DNA from: Micromonospora sp. BL4
Lineage (GTDB): Bacteria > Actinomycetota > Actinomycetes > Mycobacteriales > Micromonosporaceae
Direction: 5' to 3'
NCBI RefSeq assembly: GCF_003667505.1
Contig: NZ_RCVJ01000198.1
Span: 29,798-93,797 of the forward strand
Length of the DNA: 64,000 nucleotides
The translations under genes and the position numbers were made by a program. Below, piece by piece: positions 27,263 through 36,358 of this stretch; the stretch's first letter is position 1, and every line of letters begins with the position of its first letter. The notes under the pieces are model-generated. The model saw only the letters and a list, made by a program, of their open reading frames with translations, made no database searches and was not told the origin of the DNA.

Positions 27263-28234
27263 TTAGCCCGCGCTTGTGGCCCGGGCTCGCCGCTCGCGCA
27301 GCCAGACCAGCACCACCATGGCGATGTTGACGGCGCCAAGGATCAGCAGGGCCGCGTCACCGGAGTCGGTGGACCGGTCGATCGCGAAGGCCTCGCCGTC
27401 CGCCATCAGCGTGTTGACGGTCGTGAACAGGACGTTGTTGGCGACGTGGAAGGCGACCGGTGCCTCGATGCCGCGGCTGATGATGGCCATCAGGCCGGTG
27501 CTGATGCCGATCACGGTGTAGTAACCGAACAGCCAGGGGTCGGCCGACCCGTGGACCACGGCGAAGCCCAGGCCGGAGACGACGAGCCCGACGACCAGGG
27601 CCGGGCGAACCGCACGCACCCAGGAGGCGGCGGCGGGCAGCACGGCACTTCGGAACATCAGCTCCTCGCCGGCGGCCTGCAGCGGGGTGCTCAGCACGAC
27701 GATCACCAGCATGCCGATCGTCGTGCTGGTGACACCGAAGGCGGTCCAGCCTGGGGCGTCGGGCGCGACCAGCGCCACGACGCCGATCCCCGCACCCACC
27801 AGCAGCGCCGCTCCGATCAGGTAATACGTCAGGCGGCGGGCGTCGAAGGCTCGTGGAAAGCTGAGCAGGCTGCGCCACGGCACCTTGGCGATCCACACCA
27901 GGAGCAGGATCGCCAAGGCACCCGCCGCGCCGACGCTGAGGTTGACGGCCAGGAACTTCAACGGCGTGAAGGTGGCTGACATCGGGTCGTCGCTGCCCTC
28001 GATGACGCCCACGATCTGGTAGAGCAGCACCTGCAGGACCACCATCGCCAGCGGCGGCACGAGGATGACGACGAGCGGCTTCCACCAGCTCATGCGGAGG
28101 TGGGCGCCGAAGGGCCGGGAGTTGTCGACGGCCGGCCGGGAATGCTCCAACGTCAGGAGGCGCGAGCTTCCTGCGTCAGGAGGGCTCGGCCGTTCCGTCC
28201 CTTTCCAGGGTCCGTCGGATCTTGGGGCGTTCAT
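27263..28234 (-). CDS. CPBP family intramembrane glutamic endopeptidase
   Basis: 323 residues from ATG 28234; longer in-frame starts to 28333 overlap the operator-like motif. About eight hydrophobic segments are present. The three CPBP/ABI motifs are present: EELMFRS (EExxxR), FAVVHGSADPW (FxxxH) and HVANN (HxxxN). These form the metal-independent active site of the Rce1-like family. It is adjacent to and codirectional with the two-component genes. It shares a promoter motif with the ABC operon beyond them, so it is probably part of the same stress or antimicrobial-peptide response regulon. Confidence 0.82.
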   Translation of the reverse strand: MNAPRSDGPWKGTERPSPPDAGSSRLLTLEHSRPAVDNSRPFGAHLRMSWWKPLVVILVPPLAMVVLQVLLYQIVGVIEGSDDPMSATFTPLKFLAVNLSVGAAGALAILLLVWIAKVPWRSLLSFPRAFDARRLTYYLIGAALLVGAGIGVVALVAPDAPGWTAFGVTSTTIGMLVIVVLSTPLQAAGEELMFRSAVLPAAASWVRAVRPALVVGLVVSGLGFAVVHGSADPWLFGYYTVIGISTGLMAIISRGIEAPVAFHVANNVLFTTVNTLMADGEAFAIDRSTDSGDAALLILGAVNIAMVVLVWLRERRARATSAG

Positions 28235-28295
28235 CGGGGAGGTTCCTCTCGAGCGTCGTGACATCCCCATTGCAGCGCTCACCGCACCCTCCTGG

Positions 28296-28326
28296 CAGTG
28301 CCACCACGTCACCATTGCACCGTGAC
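28296..28326 (-). promoter_or_regulatory. Operator-like motif before CPBP gene, shared with ABC operon
   Basis: On the minus strand the site reads GTCAC-N9-GTGACGTGGTGGCACTG. The 19-mer TGGTGACGTGGTGGCACTG (28296-28314) differs at one base from the 19-mer at 30337-30355 upstream of the ABC transporter, in the same orientation relative to the downstream gene. It lies 62-92 bp before the CPBP start. Likely the binding site of the neighbouring response regulator. Confidence 0.6.
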
Positions 28327-28527
28327 ATTCCACGAACAGACATGACGCGGAGACCCGCCCGACGTCGTTACCGGGTGAGTTCCGCCGGTGCGGGTGGGAA
28401 GTCGAGGCGTGGCTTGCCCTGCATCGCCGCCGCGTCGCCGCTGTGCGGGCAGCTCCTGGTTGAGGTCAGGCCGGTGGTGCCGGGTGGGCAGTTCGCCAAC
28501 CGAATAGGTCGTGGCGCCGGACCGCCG

Positions 28528-29130
28528 TTACAGCCAGTCGTGTTCGCGGGCGTAGCGGGCCGCTTCGTGGCGGGTCCGGGTCTGGGTCTTACGCATGGCG
28601 TTGGAGAGGTAGTTGCGCACGGTGCCCGGGGCGAGGTGGAGCCGAGCGGCGATGTCGGCGACCGAGTAGCCCTCGCTGGTGACCCGCAGGACGTCGGCTT
28701 CACGGTCGGTGAGGGGGCAGTCCTCGGTGACGGCGAGCGCGGACACGTCCGGGTCGATCCAGCGCTTGCCCGCGTGCAGGGTGGCGATGACCGAGGTGAT
28801 GTGTGCCGGCTCGGCGGATTTGCTGACGAAGCCCTGAACGCCGAGCCGCAGCGCCTTGCGTAGCACGCCAGGGCGGGCGTGCCGGGTCAGCATGAGGATC
28901 ACCTGCTCGGGTCGCTCGCGGCGGATCTCGGCGACCGCGCCCAGGCCGTCCACGCCCGGCATTTCCAAGTCGATGACCAGCACGTCGGGCCGGTGCCGCA
29001 GGGTGGCGGCGATCGCCGTCAGGCCGTCCTGAGCCTCGGCGAGGACCGTGATGTCGCCCTCCATCGGCAGCAGCGCGGCGAGGGCCGTGCGCAGCAACGC
29101 CTCGTCGTCGGCGAGCACGATGGTGGTCAT
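28528..29130 (-). CDS. NarL/DesR-type response regulator
   Basis: 200 residues from ATG 29130. Receiver domain residues 1-120 have acidic DD at 8-9, the phospho-acceptor Asp at about 54 (LVIDLEMPGVDG) and the conserved Lys in GFVSKSAEP. The C-terminal LuxR-type HTH begins at LTDREADVLRVTSEGYSVAD and contains LHLAPGTVRNYLSNAMRKT. The start overlaps the stop of the kinase gene (ATGA), so the pair is translationally coupled. It probably binds the inverted-repeat motifs found before the CPBP and ABC genes. Confidence 0.9.
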   Translation of the reverse strand: MTTIVLADDEALLRTALAALLPMEGDITVLAEAQDGLTAIAATLRHRPDVLVIDLEMPGVDGLGAVAEIRRERPEQVILMLTRHARPGVLRKALRLGVQGFVSKSAEPAHITSVIATLHAGKRWIDPDVSALAVTEDCPLTDREADVLRVTSEGYSVADIAARLHLAPGTVRNYLSNAMRKTQTRTRHEAARYAREHDWL

Positions 29131-30281
29131 CGGCCGTCCTTCCCCGTAACCGTCGGGGCCGCGTCGGCCCGAGCGGGTGGGAAGACCGCTGCGGTCAGGA
29201 ACTGCTCGTCCTTCTGTTCCACGGTCAGCTCACCTCCGTCGCCCGCGACCCGTTGCCTGAGTACCGCCAGTCCCCTGAGCTCGGGGAGCGTGGTGGCGGT
29301 TACGCCGTCGTTGACGATGGTGATGCCCGACTCGGCGAGCGTGATCTGCACCTGGGTGGCCTGGGCGTGGCGCAGGATGTTGGTGGTGGTCTCGCGCAGC
29401 ACCTGGCCGAGCAGTTCGCCGGCGCGGGCGTCGACCTCGGCCTCCCTGGTCACCCGGACGCGTATTCCGGCGGCCTCGAACAGGTTCTTCGCGTTCTCGA
29501 TCTCCGCGGTGAGGTTGAGCCGCCGCTGCGCGTACGCGAGTTCCTTGGTCTGCGCGATCGTGTCGCTGACCAGCGCGTACGTCTCCCGCAGCTCCTTCTC
29601 CGCCCGAGCGGTGTCGCGGAGCAGCAGTCGCTGGGCCAGGGCGATCTTCAGCTTGACCACGTGCAGGGTGTGGCCCTGGATGTCATGCAGGTCGCTGGCG
29701 AACCGCACGCGCTCCCGGACCACGGCCAGCTCCGCCTCGCGTTCCCGGGTCTGTTCGAGCTCCCGGATGAGGTCGTAGAACCGTTCGCCCACCATCGTGA
29801 AGACCGTCACGACGACGGTGAGGGCGGTCGGGATGAGGACGTAGGTGACCAGGACGTGACCGATGTCGTCCCGCTGCACCAGCAGCCGCGCCGCGCCGAC
29901 GGTGGCGACGTAGGTGAACAGCCCGGCCACCGCCAGCACCCGGTGCCGCCGGACCTCGCGCAGGGCGAGGGAGCCCACGGCGCAGAACCCCCAGTAGGCG
30001 TTGGGGCTGCCGGTCACCAGGACCCCCAGTGGCCACACCGCTCCCCCGACGATCACGCACGGCAGCGCCACCCGTGCCAGGTCGTTGGCCGTCCACCGTT
30101 CGAAGGCCACCAGGGCCGCCACGGCCCCCGGCGCCAGGACGACGACGTGCCACCAGGTACGCGCGTCGGTGTAGACCAGGACCACCGCGGCGAACACCAC
30201 GGGCGGCAGTGACGTGGCGAGATTGAGCCGGCGCAGCCTTCCCTGCGTCGACTCGGTGAAGCGCGGCGATCTCGCGGTCAT
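29127..30281 (-). CDS. DesK-like sensor histidine kinase
   Basis: 384 residues from ATG 30281. Four to six transmembrane segments occupy residues about 20-165. They are followed by a coiled coil (LIRELEQTREREAELAVVRE) and the HisKA_3 dimerisation box with phospho-acceptor His at about 199 (RFASDLHDIQGHTLHVV). The ATPase domain contains VLRETTTNILRHAQA (N box) and a short G-box region. It resembles DesK/LnrJ-type kinases that sense membrane state or membrane-active compounds. It is divergent from the ABC transporter it presumably controls. Confidence 0.88.
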   Translation of the reverse strand: MTARSPRFTESTQGRLRRLNLATSLPPVVFAAVVLVYTDARTWWHVVVLAPGAVAALVAFERWTANDLARVALPCVIVGGAVWPLGVLVTGSPNAYWGFCAVGSLALREVRRHRVLAVAGLFTYVATVGAARLLVQRDDIGHVLVTYVLIPTALTVVVTVFTMVGERFYDLIRELEQTREREAELAVVRERVRFASDLHDIQGHTLHVVKLKIALAQRLLLRDTARAEKELRETYALVSDTIAQTKELAYAQRRLNLTAEIENAKNLFEAAGIRVRVTREAEVDARAGELLGQVLRETTTNILRHAQATQVQITLAESGITIVNDGVTATTLPELRGLAVLRQRVAGDGGELTVEQKDEQFLTAAVFPPARADAAPTVTGKDGR

Positions 30282-30319
30282 CAGATCAGTATCCGGCAGC
30301 CAGGGGCCTCGACCCGTGA

Positions 30320-30355
30320 CACCACGTCACATGCGGTGGTGACGTGGTGCCACTG
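30320..30355 (+). promoter_or_regulatory. Inverted-repeat operator before ABC transporter operon
   Basis: A perfect 11-bp inverted repeat, CACCACGTCAC (30320-30330) and GTGACGTGGTG (30339-30349), with an 8-nt spacer, 40-69 bp before the ABC ATPase start and just upstream of the divergent kinase gene. The right half and following bases nearly repeat at the CPBP promoter. Likely the response-regulator binding site. Confidence 0.65.
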
Positions 30356-30388
30356 ACGGGTCGGCCGTGCCCGCGCTGTCATGGGTAC

Positions 30389-31270
30389 ATGTCCACCACA
30401 CCTGTCATCGAAGTCGAACGGCTGAACCTCACCTACGGCGACTTCCACGCCGTGAAGGACCTCTCCTTCGAGGTACGGCCCGGAGAGCTCTACGCACTGC
30501 TGGGTACCAACGGAGCCGGGAAAACCTCGACCCTGGAAGTTGTCGAGGGACACCGGAGGCCGACCTCGGGCACGGTACGCGTCTTCGGGCACAGCCCCGC
30601 CGACCGGCGAGCGGTACGTCCCCGGATGGGCGTCATGCTCCAGGAGAGCGGATTCTCCCCGGACCTCACCGTCCGTGAGTCCGTCGGTCTGGTCGGCCGG
30701 CTCACCAGGCGCACCGACGACGTCGACCGGGTGCTCGACCTGGTCGATCTCACCGGCCGAGCCGGCCGCAAGGTGTCGCAGCTGTCCGGCGGGGAGAAGC
30801 GGCGGCTGGACTTCGCCACCGCCGTCTACGGCACCCCAGAGCTGATCTTCCTGGACGAGCCGACCACCGGCCTCGACATTCAGTCCCGCGACGCCGTCTG
30901 GGCGACGGTGGACCGGCTGCGGGAGAACGGCGCGACCATCGTGCTCACCACGCACTACCTGGAGGAGGCGCAACAGCGCGCGGACCGGATCGGGCTGATG
31001 CACGAGGGCGCCTTCCACCGGGAGGGCACCGTCTCCGAGCTGACCCGCACCCTGCCGGCGGTCATCCGCTTTTCCCTCCCGGCCTCGGCGCCGATGCTGC
31101 CGGTGGGCGCCGCCGTTGACGCGGACGGGAAGGTCGCGGTCGAGACCTTCGAGCTGCAGAAGGATCTGCACCTCCTGCTCGGCTGGGCACAGGACCACGC
31201 CGTGGAGCTGCGGGACCTGGCGGCGGGACCGACCCGGCTCGACGACGTCTTCCGCGCCATCAACAGTTGA
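30389..31270 (+). CDS. ABC transporter ATP-binding protein
   Basis: 293 residues from ATG 30389. Walker A is GTNGAGKTST at about 39-48, the signature is QLSGGEKRRLDFA, and Walker B is ELIFLDEPTTGLD, followed by the H-loop VLTTHYLEEAQ. It belongs to the DrrA/CcmA-like export class. The start has only a weak ribosome-binding site. It is followed by a one-gene permease 26 bp later, so a homodimeric exporter is likely. Regulated by the divergent DesK/DesR-like pair, as in LnrLMN/DrrAB-type drug-export modules. Substrate unknown. Confidence 0.9.
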   Translation: MSTTPVIEVERLNLTYGDFHAVKDLSFEVRPGELYALLGTNGAGKTSTLEVVEGHRRPTSGTVRVFGHSPADRRAVRPRMGVMLQESGFSPDLTVRESVGLVGRLTRRTDDVDRVLDLVDLTGRAGRKVSQLSGGEKRRLDFATAVYGTPELIFLDEPTTGLDIQSRDAVWATVDRLRENGATIVLTTHYLEEAQQRADRIGLMHEGAFHREGTVSELTRTLPAVIRFSLPASAPMLPVGAAVDADGKVAVETFELQKDLHLLLGWAQDHAVELRDLAAGPTRLDDVFRAINS

Positions 31271-31296
31271 TTCGTTCTTCCGACAGGAGCATCACC

Positions 31297-32016
31297 GTGA
31301 TTTCTATCGCGTCCAGCGAACTGATCCAGATTTTCCGCAACCGGCTGGTGCTGATCACCAGCCTCATCATCCCGGTCGCGGTCTGTGTGTTCTTCGTCCG
31401 TCAGCACGAGACCTACGCCGCCATCGGAAGCCTCGGCTACATCGCCGCGATCGTGATCTTCACCGTGGCCGCCTTCGGGCTCTACGCCACGGCCGTCACC
31501 ACCCTGGCCTCCCGGCGACAGAATCTCTTCCTCAAGCGGCTGCGCTCCACCGCCGAAGGCGACGCCGGCATCCTCGCCGGCCTACTGCTGCCCGTACTCG
31601 TCCTCGCCGTGGTGCAGGTGACCGCGATCCTGACCGCCCTGGCCGTGGTCGCCGGCGAACCGGCCAACGTCGCCCTGCTGGTCGTGGCGGTCCTCGCGAC
31701 CCTGGCCATGATGATCGGCCTGGCCCTGGCCACGGCCGGGCTGACGAACTCCCCCGAACACGCCCAGGTCACCACCCTGCCCGTCACCCTCGGTGTGATC
31801 GCCATAGCCAGCTGGGTGGGCATCTCCGGCACCGAGAACCTCGCCTGGCTCAAGCGGCTGCTGCCCGGCGGCTCGGCCACCGAACTGACCATGAACGCCT
31901 GGAACGGCGGCGTCGCCGTGACCGACTCCCTGCTCCTGCTTGCGCCCACGCTCGGCTGGGTCGTCATCGCCGTCGCCCTCGCCACTCGACTCTTCCGCTG
32001 GGAGCCCCGCCGATGA
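31297..32016 (+). CDS. ABC transporter permease (ABC-2 type)
   Basis: 239 residues from GTG 31297 with ribosome-binding site CAGGAG; the TTG at 31267 would overlap the ATPase stop. Six hydrophobic segments are visible (for example LVLITSLIIPVAVCVFFV and LGVIAIASWVGI). The N-terminal ELIQIFRNRLVLIT is typical of ABC-2 permeases, and SPEHAQVTTLPVTLG is the conserved loop before helix 5. Forms the membrane part of the exporter with the preceding ATPase. Its stop overlaps the next start (ATGA). Confidence 0.85.
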   Translation: MISIASSELIQIFRNRLVLITSLIIPVAVCVFFVRQHETYAAIGSLGYIAAIVIFTVAAFGLYATAVTTLASRRQNLFLKRLRSTAEGDAGILAGLLLPVLVLAVVQVTAILTALAVVAGEPANVALLVVAVLATLAMMIGLALATAGLTNSPEHAQVTTLPVTLGVIAIASWVGISGTENLAWLKRLLPGGSATELTMNAWNGGVAVTDSLLLLAPTLGWVVIAVALATRLFRWEPRR

Positions 32017-32693
32017 CCACCGAACCCCGGTCCGACGTCCCGACCCTCGTGGAAGATCTCCTACTGCTTCTGTTCCAACCCAGGTCCGGGACCATCGCGG
32101 GTGAGAACACCCTCTTCTACGTCTTCGGTGGAGCGGTCCTCGCGGACCTCGCCCTCGGCGATCACCTGACCACGGCGGACCGGGGGCGGGTCAGGAGCGT
32201 GGCGGGTCACCCACCGTCGGACGACCTTCTCCGCCCGGCGTGGGACTACCTCACCGAGAAACCTAGGGGGGTGCAGACGGCACTGGCGGCGATCGGTCCC
32301 GCCCTGCGCAAGCCGGTGTTGGAGCGACTCATCGCGCGAGGCGACATCGACCAGGAGCCCCGTAAGGTGCTCGGCCTGTTCCGGACGACGGCCCTGCGGG
32401 ACGGCAGGACCGGACGACGGGCCGGCCTGCTCGCCGACGTTCGGCAGGTCCTCGTGGACGGTGCGGAGCCGCAAGCCCGTGTCGCCGCGCTCGCGGCGCT
32501 GCTCTCGGCGAGCGGCACGCTCCCGCAGTTCCACCGCGAGATCCCGTGGACGTCAGCGGTGATCACCCGGGCCAAGGAACTCGAGCAGGGCGACTGGGGT
32601 GCCGACGCCGCGGCGGCAGCCGTAACCCGCGCCGTGACGGCCACGGTCGTCAACAGCGCCATCGTGGCCATCACCGTGCTTCCTCGAAGCTAG
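32013..32693 (+). CDS. GOLPH3/VPS74 (GPP34) family protein
   Basis: 226 residues from ATG 32013, overlapping the permease stop. The N-terminal VEDLLLLLFQPRSGTIAG and then LFYVFGGAVLADLAL match the conserved opening of GPP34 proteins. KVLGLFRTTALRDGRTGRRA follows, and the remainder is all-helical. In eukaryotes this fold binds phosphatidylinositol-4-phosphate. Bacterial homologues are common in actinomycetes and of unknown function. Co-translation with an exporter suggests a membrane-associated accessory role in this stress operon. Confidence 0.82.
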   Translation: MTTEPRSDVPTLVEDLLLLLFQPRSGTIAGENTLFYVFGGAVLADLALGDHLTTADRGRVRSVAGHPPSDDLLRPAWDYLTEKPRGVQTALAAIGPALRKPVLERLIARGDIDQEPRKVLGLFRTTALRDGRTGRRAGLLADVRQVLVDGAEPQARVAALAALLSASGTLPQFHREIPWTSAVITRAKELEQGDWGADAAAAAVTRAVTATVVNSAIVAITVLPRS

Positions 32694-33243
32694 GGCGTGG
32701 GGAAGGCCTCGTCGAGCGGTTCCGGGCCCACCTTCCGCTGGCGGTCGTCGACCAGGGCACCTACTACGCCGGCGGCGACGACGGCTACCGCATCTAATCG
32801 GCGTGTATGGCCATCCAGCTCTCCAAGAACGGCTTTGATCCAACTGCCTTCGACACGGCCGGCCGGCCCGGCCGATGCCGGCCGGAGGTCGCCAGCGGGC
32901 CGGAGCCGGGCCGGTGCGGCCCGCTTGCGGGCACGTCCAGGAGCTGACCGCCGTTGACCCTCGGCTCCCGGGTCAACGGGCACGCAACGGGCACAAACGA
33001 CCGAGGGATTATGAGATGAAACTGCCTGTCCTGCCGATCTGCGCGCATGGCGGTTCAGCGGCGGAAACGCCTCTCGATATCTCACACCACTTCCCTGTTG
33101 TCGATCGGCGTCTTGCGGTCTAGAAGCGGACTGCGGGGTCAGGCTGCCCGGAGCGTCAGTTTGGAAGATCGCGCTCAGTCGGGTGTGATGCCCGGACAGC
33201 CTGCTTGGGAAGGCAGTCCGGTGACCGCTCGCGCCCGCTAATG
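32694..33243. other. Gene-poor stretch carrying one copy of a 74-bp repeat
   Basis: No convincing ORF on either strand. The only structured element is the repeat at 32857-32930. A short hairpin CCCGTC-N6-GACGGG at 33244-33261 follows and overlaps the stop of the next minus-strand gene. Confidence 0.45.
32857..32930. repeat. 74-bp interspersed repeat, copy 1
   Basis: This GC-rich block (starting GGCCGGCCGGCCCGGCCGAT and ending CCCGCTTGCGG) recurs at 36539-36612 in the same orientation with four mismatches out of 74. No gene lies in it. Both copies have TTGATCCA nearby on one side. Probably a dispersed intergenic element of the genome. Confidence 0.6.
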
Positions 33244-33247
33244 CCCG

Positions 33248-33894
33248 TCAGGAAGGACGGGTTACTGGCCCGTGTATGACCCGGCGATCACCTCTCCGCC
33301 TGGCACGGAGGGCAAGCACCAGCACCAGGACTGCGGCCGTCGCGGCGGCGCCCCAAACGGTCAGCATGACCGAACCCGCCACAGGGCTCTCCGCTGGCGG
33401 TGGCAGCACAACCATGTTGAGAGCCGCCCCGACGGGAGCTACGAGTGCCGCGAAAATTCCGACCGGACCTGGACGCCGGATGGTGGCCCCCACCGCGCCG
33501 AGAGGCAATCCCAACACCAGGCTTGCGACCAACCAGAATGGCATTTGCCCCCACCCGAAGCCTTCATGGAACGGGAACAGCATGGGCACGGCGTCGTAGA
33601 CGATCGTGGCGTCGATGAGCGCGAGGCCTCCCGCCAGTGCCCCGGCGAGCACCCCCACCACCGGTCGGAGACCACTGCTCACCAGCCAACCCACGGCCAC
33701 AGCCATCGTGGCCCACGCCCAGCCCGAGTCGAGGATCAGGCTCGCGAACTCCGCCGTCTGTGACCAGGCACCCCGGTCCGCACGGCTCTGCCACCCTCAC
33801 CGAGCAGCAGCGGCACACTGTTGGCGACAGCCGCGGCGGCGCCCAACGCCGCACCGACGGCTAGAGTGGCCGCCAGCCCTCGAATCAATCGCAT
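33248..33894 (-). pseudogene. Small polytopic membrane protein with a frameshift
   Basis: An N-terminal frame starts at ATG 33894 (MRLIRGLAATLAVGAALG) and stops at 33736. The rest continues in another frame: AEFASLILDSGWAWATMAVA, then GWLVSSGLRPVVGVLAG, through four hydrophobic segments to 33248. A single-base indel near 33780 would join the two into one protein of about 215 residues. The family is unrecognised. Either a genuine pseudogene or a sequencing error. The C-terminal frame alone (33248-33706) has an ATG start and could be annotated separately. Confidence 0.55.
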
Positions 33895-34360
33895 CCGATC
33901 ACTCTAGGGATGCCGTCAGAGGCCATGCCGCCGTCCGCGCCCACGTAGACCGCTCCTCTGCCTAAGCCCATCTCTGTCGACGATCCCCGCCGGAGGCATC
34001 GGTTCTACGTACTCATCCCTACCGCTACGTCGCGCGGTGGCGCATGCACGCCCGACCGCCCTATTCCTCACCGCGTGCGGGCGTGCCGGATGTGCCAGAG
34101 CACGAAGACGTCCATACACGAGACCGTAACCAGGGCCTACGTAGCCAGCCGGCGGGTGCGGCTGCCCGCCGGTGTCGGTGGCTTCCGCCCCCCGGAGCCG
34201 CAGGCGTCCGGTACGGCTTCCCGCCGGGCGGGTCACGGCGCCCGCGCCCGCGCCGCGCCTTGATACAGCAAAAGACGATTCGGCAATCAACCGCCGACCT
34301 GGCCCATGGCCGCATGCGAACCCTAAGTTCGCGGGAAGCCCGACGCACAGTGAGCGAGGC
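33895..34360. other. Intergenic, no supported gene
   Basis: About 465 bases before the coiled-coil membrane gene. Frames are short and of low-complexity composition. No RNA gene, repeat or terminator was recognised. Confidence 0.4.
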
Positions 34361-34879
34361 CTAAGTGACCAGATTGATTACTATCCCGATAGGAATAGAG
34401 AATAGGGCGCCCAACCCAACCCCTATCCATACGTCGCGCCGGGCGCGCTTAGCCTGGTAATCGGCCATGAACCGGCCGATAATCTCTACCTGATCGGTCG
34501 TGAGTGCCAGTATTCGTTGGTATCTCTCGATCTTGTGTTGCAGGTCGTCGGCGACCCTCGATTCGGTCTCCACCCTGGCATGAAGTGCAGCCACCTCGGC
34601 CTCGACCCTTTCCTGGATCTCAGCCAGTTCCTCCTCGGCATCCTTGACTGCCATCGCAGCGACCCCAGTCGGGCCCGTCACTTGCAGAAAGCGCCCAAAT
34701 GTTGACATCCAGCGGCGATCAAGGGCCCGAAGAAAGATATGTAGCAGAACAAACATCCCAAGCCAGACGACGCTCGCGTATTTCGAGTCGCGATACGTCA
34801 GAACGCCAGCCAAACCAACGCAAGCACTGGCAAATGCGATCACGACGGCGTGTAGGGTCCGGAAGGCCATGTCTTTCAT
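34361..34879 (-). CDS. Membrane protein with central coiled coil
   Basis: 172 residues from ATG 34879 with AAGG nearby. Two transmembrane segments at the N-terminus (AVVIAFASACVGLAGVLTY and ASVVWLGMFVLLHIFLRAL), then a charged coiled coil (AEEELAEIQERVEAEVAALH) and a last helix (VWIGVGLGALFSIPIGIVI) at the C-terminus. Base composition is visibly lower in GC and codons are less biased than in the neighbours, which suggests recent acquisition. The family is not recognised. It could be an orphan effector-like or phage-derived protein. Confidence 0.6.
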   Translation of the reverse strand: MKDMAFRTLHAVVIAFASACVGLAGVLTYRDSKYASVVWLGMFVLLHIFLRALDRRWMSTFGRFLQVTGPTGVAAMAVKDAEEELAEIQERVEAEVAALHARVETESRVADDLQHKIERYQRILALTTDQVEIIGRFMADYQAKRARRDVWIGVGLGALFSIPIGIVINLVT

Positions 34880-35260
34880 TGAACCTTGGCGACGCCCCTT
34901 GATGGATGACCCAAAGGGCTATCATCTTCGCCCCGGTCTGCTGCTCAGCAGCGCACGTCACAATCCCTCGGTTGTGAGGCGCTCTCGGCAAGAGCCCCAG
35001 GGTCCGCCGAGGCCCGCGGCGGCTCCGGTTGGTGCCTGGTCGACGGAGGCGTAGGCCCTGCGCGACGACGTCTCGCTTACGAGCTCTGCGCACCCCGTCC
35101 ATCGGCGTCCGCACCGGTCCGGCGCCTCGGACCTTCGGCCACTCACTGCGTCGGCGACTGTCGTGGCCCGGGATCGTTGCTGTCGGCGGTTACAGGCGAA
35201 CCACCCCACCGTCCACCGACCTCTTGCGGACGAGATGCGGATACCCGTCCCGGAGCGGTC
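34880..35260. other. Intergenic, no supported gene
   Basis: About 380 bases between divergent genes. No coding signature, hairpin array or repeat is evident beyond the promoters that must be here. Confidence 0.4.
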
Positions 35261-35506
35261 GTGATCGAATACGCGGCTATGGGGTTGGATGAGTGCCTGA
35301 CGGAGTCGCTGGTCCAGCTTGGGAATCACGGCCTAGTCGCCATCGTCAAGATGGATGGCGAACGCGAACGGGGCCGGTGGAAGGTGCTGGTGTGGGGCAA
35401 GCCCCTGGGCGGGGAACTGGTGCGGTGGGACGGCGACGACCTGGGCGCCGGGCTGTCCCGGGTGATGTCCAAGCTTCAGGAGCGGGTTCCGGGACTGCTC
35501 GACTGA
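35261..35506 (+). CDS. Small hypothetical protein
   Basis: 81 residues from GTG 35261 with GGAGCGG just upstream; an ATG at 35279 is an alternative. The sequence (LTESLVQLGNHGLVAIVKMD, then RGRWKVLVWGKPLGGELVRW) has the look of a compact alpha/beta protein with third-position GC bias of real genes. I do not recognise the family. No membrane segments. Isolated gene. Confidence 0.45.
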   Translation: MIEYAAMGLDECLTESLVQLGNHGLVAIVKMDGERERGRWKVLVWGKPLGGELVRWDGDDLGAGLSRVMSKLQERVPGLLD

Positions 35507-35638
35507 ACTGCGGGCCTGGGGGTTAGAAGAAGATGACGGATGGCTGGTCAGGTAGCTGCGTGCCTGGTCGGCGCGTCTGCCGTTGTCGGGTGGCGTCGGC
35601 GTCAGCAGGTGGTCTTGGCTGTACGGATGGCTGTACAG

Positions 35639-36298
35639 CTACAGGCCGGAGTCCTCGCCTCGCAGTACCTCGACAGCGGCCACTACGTCCGTGACGGTGC
35701 GGTCCGGCGGGGTGAGTTCCGCCGGCCATTCCTTCCCTCGACTGACCCAAAGGGTGGCAAGTCCTGCCGCGCGGCCACCCTCGACATCAAGTACAGGGCT
35801 GTCACCGATCGCCCAGCCTCCGCGCAGCAGATCGAGGCCGCACCCACGGGCCGCCGCCTCAAAGATCTCGCATGCTGGCTTCCGGATACCCAGCTCTCCG
35901 GACACTGCCCAGGCATCGACGCATCGGTCCAGTCCGGTTCGCCTGATCTTGCCCAACTGATTGTCGGCCTGGCCGTTGGTCACGATCGCCACCGTCCAGC
36001 CCTCGTCACGCAGTAGCGTCAGCGATCTCAGCACCTCTTGGCGGCAGCTCACCAACTCCGGCATCCGGCGTCGGTACTGCCTCCATGTGTCTTCCGCCGA
36101 TGCCAGTCCGAAACGCTCCGTCACCTCGCCGAAGAACCAGTCACGGGGCACAGTCCCGTCCTGATCCGTAGTGATCAGCCAGGCCAACGCGTCGTCCGGC
36201 AGTTCGCGATCGGCGCAGAACTCGACCGCCCAGCGCCGGAATGCTTCCAAACGGTCCACGAGCGTGTTGTCGAGATCGAAAAGCGCCAACCGCTGCAT
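35639..36298 (-). CDS. HAD superfamily hydrolase
   Basis: 219 residues from ATG 36298; two TTG codons upstream are less likely. Motif I is LALFDLDNTLVDR at the N-terminus (nucleophile and general-acid Asp). Motif II is VAIVTNGQ, and motif III/IV are GIRKPACEIF (Lys) and GGWAIGDSPVLDVEGG (Asp). A helical cap lies between motifs I and II, as in phosphoglycolate phosphatase-like members. Cytoplasmic phosphatase of unknown substrate. Isolated gene with a large hairpin just upstream. Confidence 0.85.
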   Translation of the reverse strand: MQRLALFDLDNTLVDRLEAFRRWAVEFCADRELPDDALAWLITTDQDGTVPRDWFFGEVTERFGLASAEDTWRQYRRRMPELVSCRQEVLRSLTLLRDEGWTVAIVTNGQADNQLGKIRRTGLDRCVDAWAVSGELGIRKPACEIFEAAARGCGLDLLRGGWAIGDSPVLDVEGGRAAGLATLWVSRGKEWPAELTPPDRTVTDVVAAVEVLRGEDSGL

Positions 36299-36358
36299 GG
36301 TCAACAACCGTACCGGGCGGGTAGAGCGGATCTCCTCGTCGGGCAGTCGTCAGACCGT

